Assembly: GCA_025529335.1 (NCBI GenBank)
Contig: JAMYHX010000025.1
Location: forward strand, 114,423-178,422
From: Rhizopus sp. PT2906
Taxonomy: Eukaryota > Mucoromycota > Mucoromycetes > Mucorales > Rhizopodaceae
Direction: 5' to 3'
DNA length: 64,000 nucleotides
A program made the translations under genes and the position numbers. Shown piece by piece: positions 59,563 through 64,000 of the stretch (position 1 is its first letter; every line of letters begins with the position of its first letter). Below the pieces are notes generated by a model, which saw only the letters and a list, made by a program, of their open reading frames with translations, did not search any database and was not told the origin of the DNA.

Positions 59563-62146
59563 TTACTTTTTCATCAAATTCTCTGGTTTTTGAACCCATT
59601 TTTGTCCTATTTTCCATAAACCAAGTTTCAAATCGGTTTCTAACTGATCAACGCCCGCCATAGGAAGCTGACGAGTAATAATATTTCGTAAATACCAGTC
59701 TTCAATCTCCTTTAGCGTCTTGCGGTAAACTATGAGAAAATCGGGCTCAGGTAGGATCTTGTTTAGATAAGTAAATGTCATTCTAAAGTCCTGTAAAGGT
59801 GCATATATTTCGTCCGACATCTCTGTAGTTGCTGCTCCATTATCTGTAGATAAATGCCACCAATCCCTAATATGTGTATATATCAGATGAGAATTCATTT
59901 AAGGAAAGGGATGAATTACTTTCTAGAATACGCTCTTGCATTGTTTGTCCATTCCTTTACTGCAATCTTTACAAAGACCTTTTCTATACGTTCGGCTATT
60001 TGGTTATAAGCGGTGAGGGCATCAGCAAATAAACTATCACTTGAGCCGCTTTCCATTAAACGTGCATAAGAGAGCATTGTATTTCTGTCTTGAAGTTCTT
60101 TTAACATACGCCTCATGCATTCGGTATCTTGCTTAATTTCAAAGTTCAAGTCAATAAAAAACTAGAAAAGCAGCATGTTAATACAGATCATAATATTCTC
60201 TATTTTCATTAACCTCATCATCATCCCAGTCCCTAAGCATCTCGCTCATTGCTTTTGCACTTGTCCACCATCTGTAAAGGCGATGTAAGGCGGCTAATGT
60301 CCCGTGCGTCTCATTGGCTGTCATCACTCCTGTCACGGAATCTGGTAATGCACCAGGCGCAGGAACCGAACGTATCAGGCTGAGAGCTTCAAATGAATCT
60401 ACAGCACTTGAAAGTCGTTTATGGTATTGACTTAACAAATCAAGTTGTATATCTACAAAAAACTTGAGCTTGTGAGCCAGATGGGGTACTAGGCTGTAAG
60501 TGGCTGTGATGCTTTCCAAAAGATGCATCAAACGAATGGCTGACTTTGTCTTTTTCACAGCGTTATTGTTCGTATCCTGCGAATCAATTTCAAATACTTG
60601 ACCATCCATCATGATTTCGTCATATCTAGCCTGCGAGACTATGTATATACATCATGTCAGTCTTTGATCGCTATTCGTTCTCTTTATTTACATGTCTTCT
60701 CGGCTTGAAACCATGTGTTGAACCAGATAGGGTTACCGAGTACAAAATTAGATACGGTTGTATCATCATATGCGAATTCTTCACTAAGGCTCTTGTCAAA
60801 CTCCAAGATTTGATGAATGGTATGACTAAGGATGTTGGGTTGCTGAATCGCTTGTGGCATTGATTTATGTAGCTTTCTAAATACGTCTTGCAGTAGGCCG
60901 TGAATAAATAGATCTTTTACAAATACTCTTTCTGGGAAATAGTCTTTCATGCTGTCAAGTATAGGCTGTACTGTAGTCATTAGGAATGGAATATGTGTGG
61001 TAATTGTGTTTCTGACGTGCGTCAAATACCACTCAGGCTATATGTATATTAAGAAAATAATTCATGGCTATGATTATATATTCAGCTTGCCTTGTCTAAT
61101 CGATTCGTTGGTTTGGATGTTTCAAAGTGATACTTGAATCGTAACGAGAGATCCTCTAGCATGATTGACACCGGACTCAGCTCACTGACCTGTTGACCTT
61201 TTGCAGAACTACAACAGGCGTTGAGTTTTATTGAATCCCCTTCTCTCTTTTTTTTAAACAGGAAACTTACGATTGTTGTAATATGATCAAATGGCGAAAG
61301 GTTGATTCGAATTTTTCTAGTTTCTCTTTGATCTGTGGACCATATGGAGGCTTGATAGGTGTTGGCCAAGATAATGCACCAAGTGCACTCTTGAAACTCC
61401 TTTAGATATTGAATCAGTATCCTTTTTTTTTGTCTTTTTTCTGTATTAAAACACACTTTATCAATACCGCATTCAATTCCTCCCAAAGTTGCGTCTGTCT
61501 CTTTTTAAGATAATCACAAAGTTCGCTGTATTGTTCGTTAGCCATTGGCTGGTTTGAAATGTATCTTTCAAATTTGACAAGTTGCTCATAGGGCTTTATA
61601 GCCTTTCCTGGATCTGTTTCAACATAATCAAGTGCTTGAGAACTATGGTGCGGTCAACATAGGATTCTCTCTTAGTTTCTTTATCATCTTTTACCTTAGT
61701 TCACATGCAACAAGTAAAGTCTTGATATAATTTCTTGCATTATCTACTCGTTTAAGCTTTTCTTCAAGCTGCTTCAAGTGTATCAAAAGTTCATGTTGAG
61801 ATGTGGTTGGCGTTGAATGATCTGCTTCGTATTTCTCGACATGTTGTTTTGTTTCTTCAAGATTACCAAGTAACTGTTGAAGAGCCTTTTGTTGAGTGTT
61901 TAAGTTTTCTTCAGAATCGATCAGTGCCTTTTTTGAAGCATGGGCTATTTTATTCAACTATGACGCATTACTGGTTATTACAACTTTATGATTAACTCAT
62001 TTTAAATTTACTTTGGCATCTAGTTCTTTCTGTTCAGCCTTTTGAGCTCCCAATAAGCTCTTTAGTTTAGCAATTTCCAAATCGTTGGTGGATTTTATGT
62101 GTGAGACCAGGAATTGATTAGTATCATCTAATAATGCATCACTCAT
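59563..62146 (-). CDS. RINT1: RINT1/TIP20 homologue, Dsl1 (NRZ) tethering complex subunit
   Basis: Exons 62146-62012, 61957-61695, 61642-61457 (or -61468), 61399 (or 61389)-61271, 61208-61091, 61037-60692, 60638-60214, 60161-59920 and 59866-59563 give 715 (or 708) residues. The N-terminus is coiled coil (KLKSLLGAQKAEQKELDAKL onward). SALGALSWPTPIKPPYGPQ and RLDKPEWYLTHVRNTI precede the RINT1/TIP20 domain, which has FVKDLFIHGLLQDVF, GNPIWFNTWFQAEKTFSQAR and YDEIM. The C-terminus has EIYAPLQDFRMTFTYLNKIL. The complex receives Golgi-derived COPI vesicles at the ER. Intron 5 is GC-AG (AAG|GCAAGC). Confidence 0.92.
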
Positions 62147-63633
62147 GTTTTATTGTTTTAAAAGTAAAGTGTTCTGTCACTGTCTCGCTGTCTGTGTTCT
62201 ACACGCATATTTAGAATTTATTAAATGACCGCACTGGATGCGTCTAATATTAAAGAGCGATTGGAACAGAACAAAAAGAAAGATGCACTGCTTCATCACC
62301 TGCTATCTTATATTCAGTGTACCAAAAGATATTAGTGGTCGATTATATGTTCGACCTTACATGAATTAAAGTAGACATATGGTCAAAGATCCTTTGAGTG
62401 GATAGCTCAATTCCTCTAACTTGTCTTATTCTATTACTGTTCTTTTTCCTCTTTTTTTTTTAACTCTTGATCGCAAGGGGGGTTTTCCTTACTATTTGAA
62501 TAGTTAAATGTTGCATCTTGGAGCGACGTTACTCTCCAGAAGTGTATATTGCTGATAAAATATAGCAAAAGAGCAGAAAATCTACCTTCAGTGAGTTTGT
62601 AACAAAAATGTAGATAGAGTAAACATATCACTATATGAAAAAGAAAAGCTAAAGATAAGGTATAAATGACTGTATGTGTAATTTACGTTTTATGAACTTA
62701 AATACTCTGTCCTCGAATACTTTATACTTATTTGAACATTTTAACGTGTTTGAGCATGCTGAACAAGAAATGTCGTATAAAACCTGCATTTATTAAACAA
62801 ACTACTAACAATATAGCTAAATCTATGTAATGTAATCATTAGACTCAAATTACACTGCCTCAGGAACGTAGCTACCAACGTACTGCTTATTGCATATCAT
62901 CCAATAGGAAGCCAAGAAAAAGGCACGCTTCCTAGCAACAAAAAAATTCATGCAGCAGTTCCAACTCAGGACTACCCTTTTTCATCTTTCAAAGTCACAG
63001 ATGTAAACAGACAAAAAAGTATAAAAGAAGGTCTTTTTTTCACTCTTTTTGTTCTCTCAAGCTTTTCCGGTTTGCCTGAATTCCGATAGTAACCTTTATG
63101 ATGCTTGAGGATGTGGGCAGCCTTTCTCTCAGAAGGGAGGGATTAGCTTATTACAATTTTTATAAAGTTACTTCGGTGACTAACCTTTTTTACTTCGGAA
63201 ACGCTGCCCCTTGTGATTGTGGCTACAATGCAACAGGGTGAGCTATAAACTAATGTAAATGAAAAAAAAATCCGCTAAATGATACAAGCTTTCAAATCCA
63301 AAGCGGGAGGGATGTCTTTGCTTTAGTTTTATTACCATGCTTCAACGTCGTACCTTGTAACACCGTAGAAATTGGTATTAAAACGATAAGGGTAAAACGT
63401 CCTAAAAAACTTTGAAGCTATTAGTAACTAATTTTGTGGTAATATACACTATGAAATAAAGCTTCTCTATGAAAATACACTTTTTTTGGCTACTAGTAAA
63501 AATAATAAAAAGCCTCAAAATAAGCTGGTTTTTCTTTGAGACCATATGATTCTTTTATTTGCACAGCCCTCTTTTTTTTCTGTCTTTCTTTTCTATATAG
63601 AAAAGAGAGCCCTTTATTGCTGACAACATAAAA
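62147..63633. other. Gene-poor region with a possible first exon
   Basis: A good TATAAAAG stands at about 63019. An ATG follows at about 63101, opening LSLRREGLAYYNFYKVTSVT and then NLFYFGNAAPCDCGYNATG, where a GTGAGC donor-like site overlaps the stop. No downstream exon can be matched, so this is either the 5' end of a decayed gene or a small gene. The rest is spacer. Confidence 0.35.
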
Positions 63634-63984
63634 ATGCCAAACTGGCGTGAACTTCCTGCTGAGATTCTGGAAAAAATATTCAATTATGCTAAACAAGATT
63701 GGAGATACGAGCCAAGCTGGTTAACACAGTATCAGTTGGCTTGTAAAAGTTGGAGTCAGACTGCAAGAGAATGTTTGTATGGTGAAATCACGTTTGATAG
63801 TGTCGCAATAATCGAGACGTTCATCAAGTGTATGCAAAATAGCCATTTAGGATGGTTTACTAGAACGATAACTTTTTATGACAACAAAATCAATAGCTGT
63901 AGAGATAATCCAGAAGATCATGTATATACAGTGAGGGACAAAACTGTCCCAATGTTTTGCAATTTTGCACTTTTGCCTATGTAG
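63634..63984 (+). CDS. F-box protein (probably 5' part; continues or is spliced beyond the window edge)
   Basis: The first residues are a typical F-box: MPNWRELPAEILEKIFNYAK, then LTQYQLACKSWSQTARECLY. The Trp and Leu positions contact SKP1 in SCF ubiquitin ligases. A short segment follows (GEITFDSVAIIETFIKCMQN, GWFTRTITFYDNKINS), which in Mucorales F-box/LRR-type proteins leads into repeats. The frame stops at 63984, but GTGAGG near 63931 or GTAGCT near 63981 could be donors, so the gene probably continues outside. A TATATAGAA-like element lies about 40 bp upstream. Confidence 0.8.
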   Translation: MPNWRELPAEILEKIFNYAKQDWRYEPSWLTQYQLACKSWSQTARECLYGEITFDSVAIIETFIKCMQNSHLGWFTRTITFYDNKINSCRDNPEDHVYTVRDKTVPMFCNFALLPM

Positions 63985-64000
63985 CTCGCTCATTTTTGCT

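Overview
The window is nuclear DNA from a filamentous fungus, most probably a Mucorales-type Mucoromycota. The evidence is AT-rich DNA, dense introns of about 45-70 nt with CTAAT/CTGAC-like branch sites, a CarRP/CarRA-type lycopene cyclase-phytoene synthase architecture, a myosin-motor chitin synthase with a DEK-type C-terminus, and F-box proteins. I cannot name the species. No rRNA, tRNA, CRISPR array or intact transposon was found.

Layout. 1-244: tail of an unknown gene. 245-5450: long gene-poor stretch with a perfect 13-bp hairpin flanked by 9-bp direct repeats. 5452-7426: a CarRP-like paralogue whose phytoene synthase half is intact but whose lycopene cyclase half has lost its signature acidic motifs. 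7427-10705: gene-poor, with exon-like remnants. 10706-11389: secreted Ser/Thr-rich protein. 11782-14736: PWP2 (ribosome biogenesis), tail-to-tail with 20994-14894, a myosin-motor chitin synthase. 21986-25439: DNA topoisomerase 3-beta, 18 exons including one of 5 nt. 26188-26754: SSP120/nucleobindin-like EF-hand protein. 26755-29150: gene remnants. 29153-29674: complex I NDUFA5. 31636-30033: major facilitator. 34466-33842 and 36729-35997: two more secreted Ser/Thr-rich proteins. 37605-37117: SNU13. About 38495-38070: small F-box-like gene. 40421-39414: rhodanese. 40796-42816: FUSC/aromatic-acid-exporter-like membrane protein. 42817-47640: another field of decayed genes. 48080-49221: YJU2B/CCDC130 splicing factor. 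50099-49258: unknown conserved-looking protein. 53053-52338: cytochrome b5. 54421-56024: type I glutamine-synthetase-like enzyme, followed by 56441-58332, a second major facilitator. 59275-58465: STYX-type (pseudo)phosphatase. 62146-59563: RINT1/TIP20. 63634-end: F-box protein cut by the window edge.

Most genes are unrelated housekeeping functions: ribosome, splicing, topology, ER-Golgi traffic, respiration. Two themes recur. One is cell wall and surface: the chitin synthase plus three small secreted Ser/Thr-rich proteins. The other is nitrogen or small-molecule use: the GS-like enzyme with a neighbouring Dal5-like transporter, plus another such transporter. The most unusual gene is the CarRP paralogue, apparently reduced to a membrane-anchored phytoene synthase. 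Exon junctions below were read by eye from GT/GC-AG sites and were kept only when the summed length was divisible by three and the protein aligned with the remembered family.
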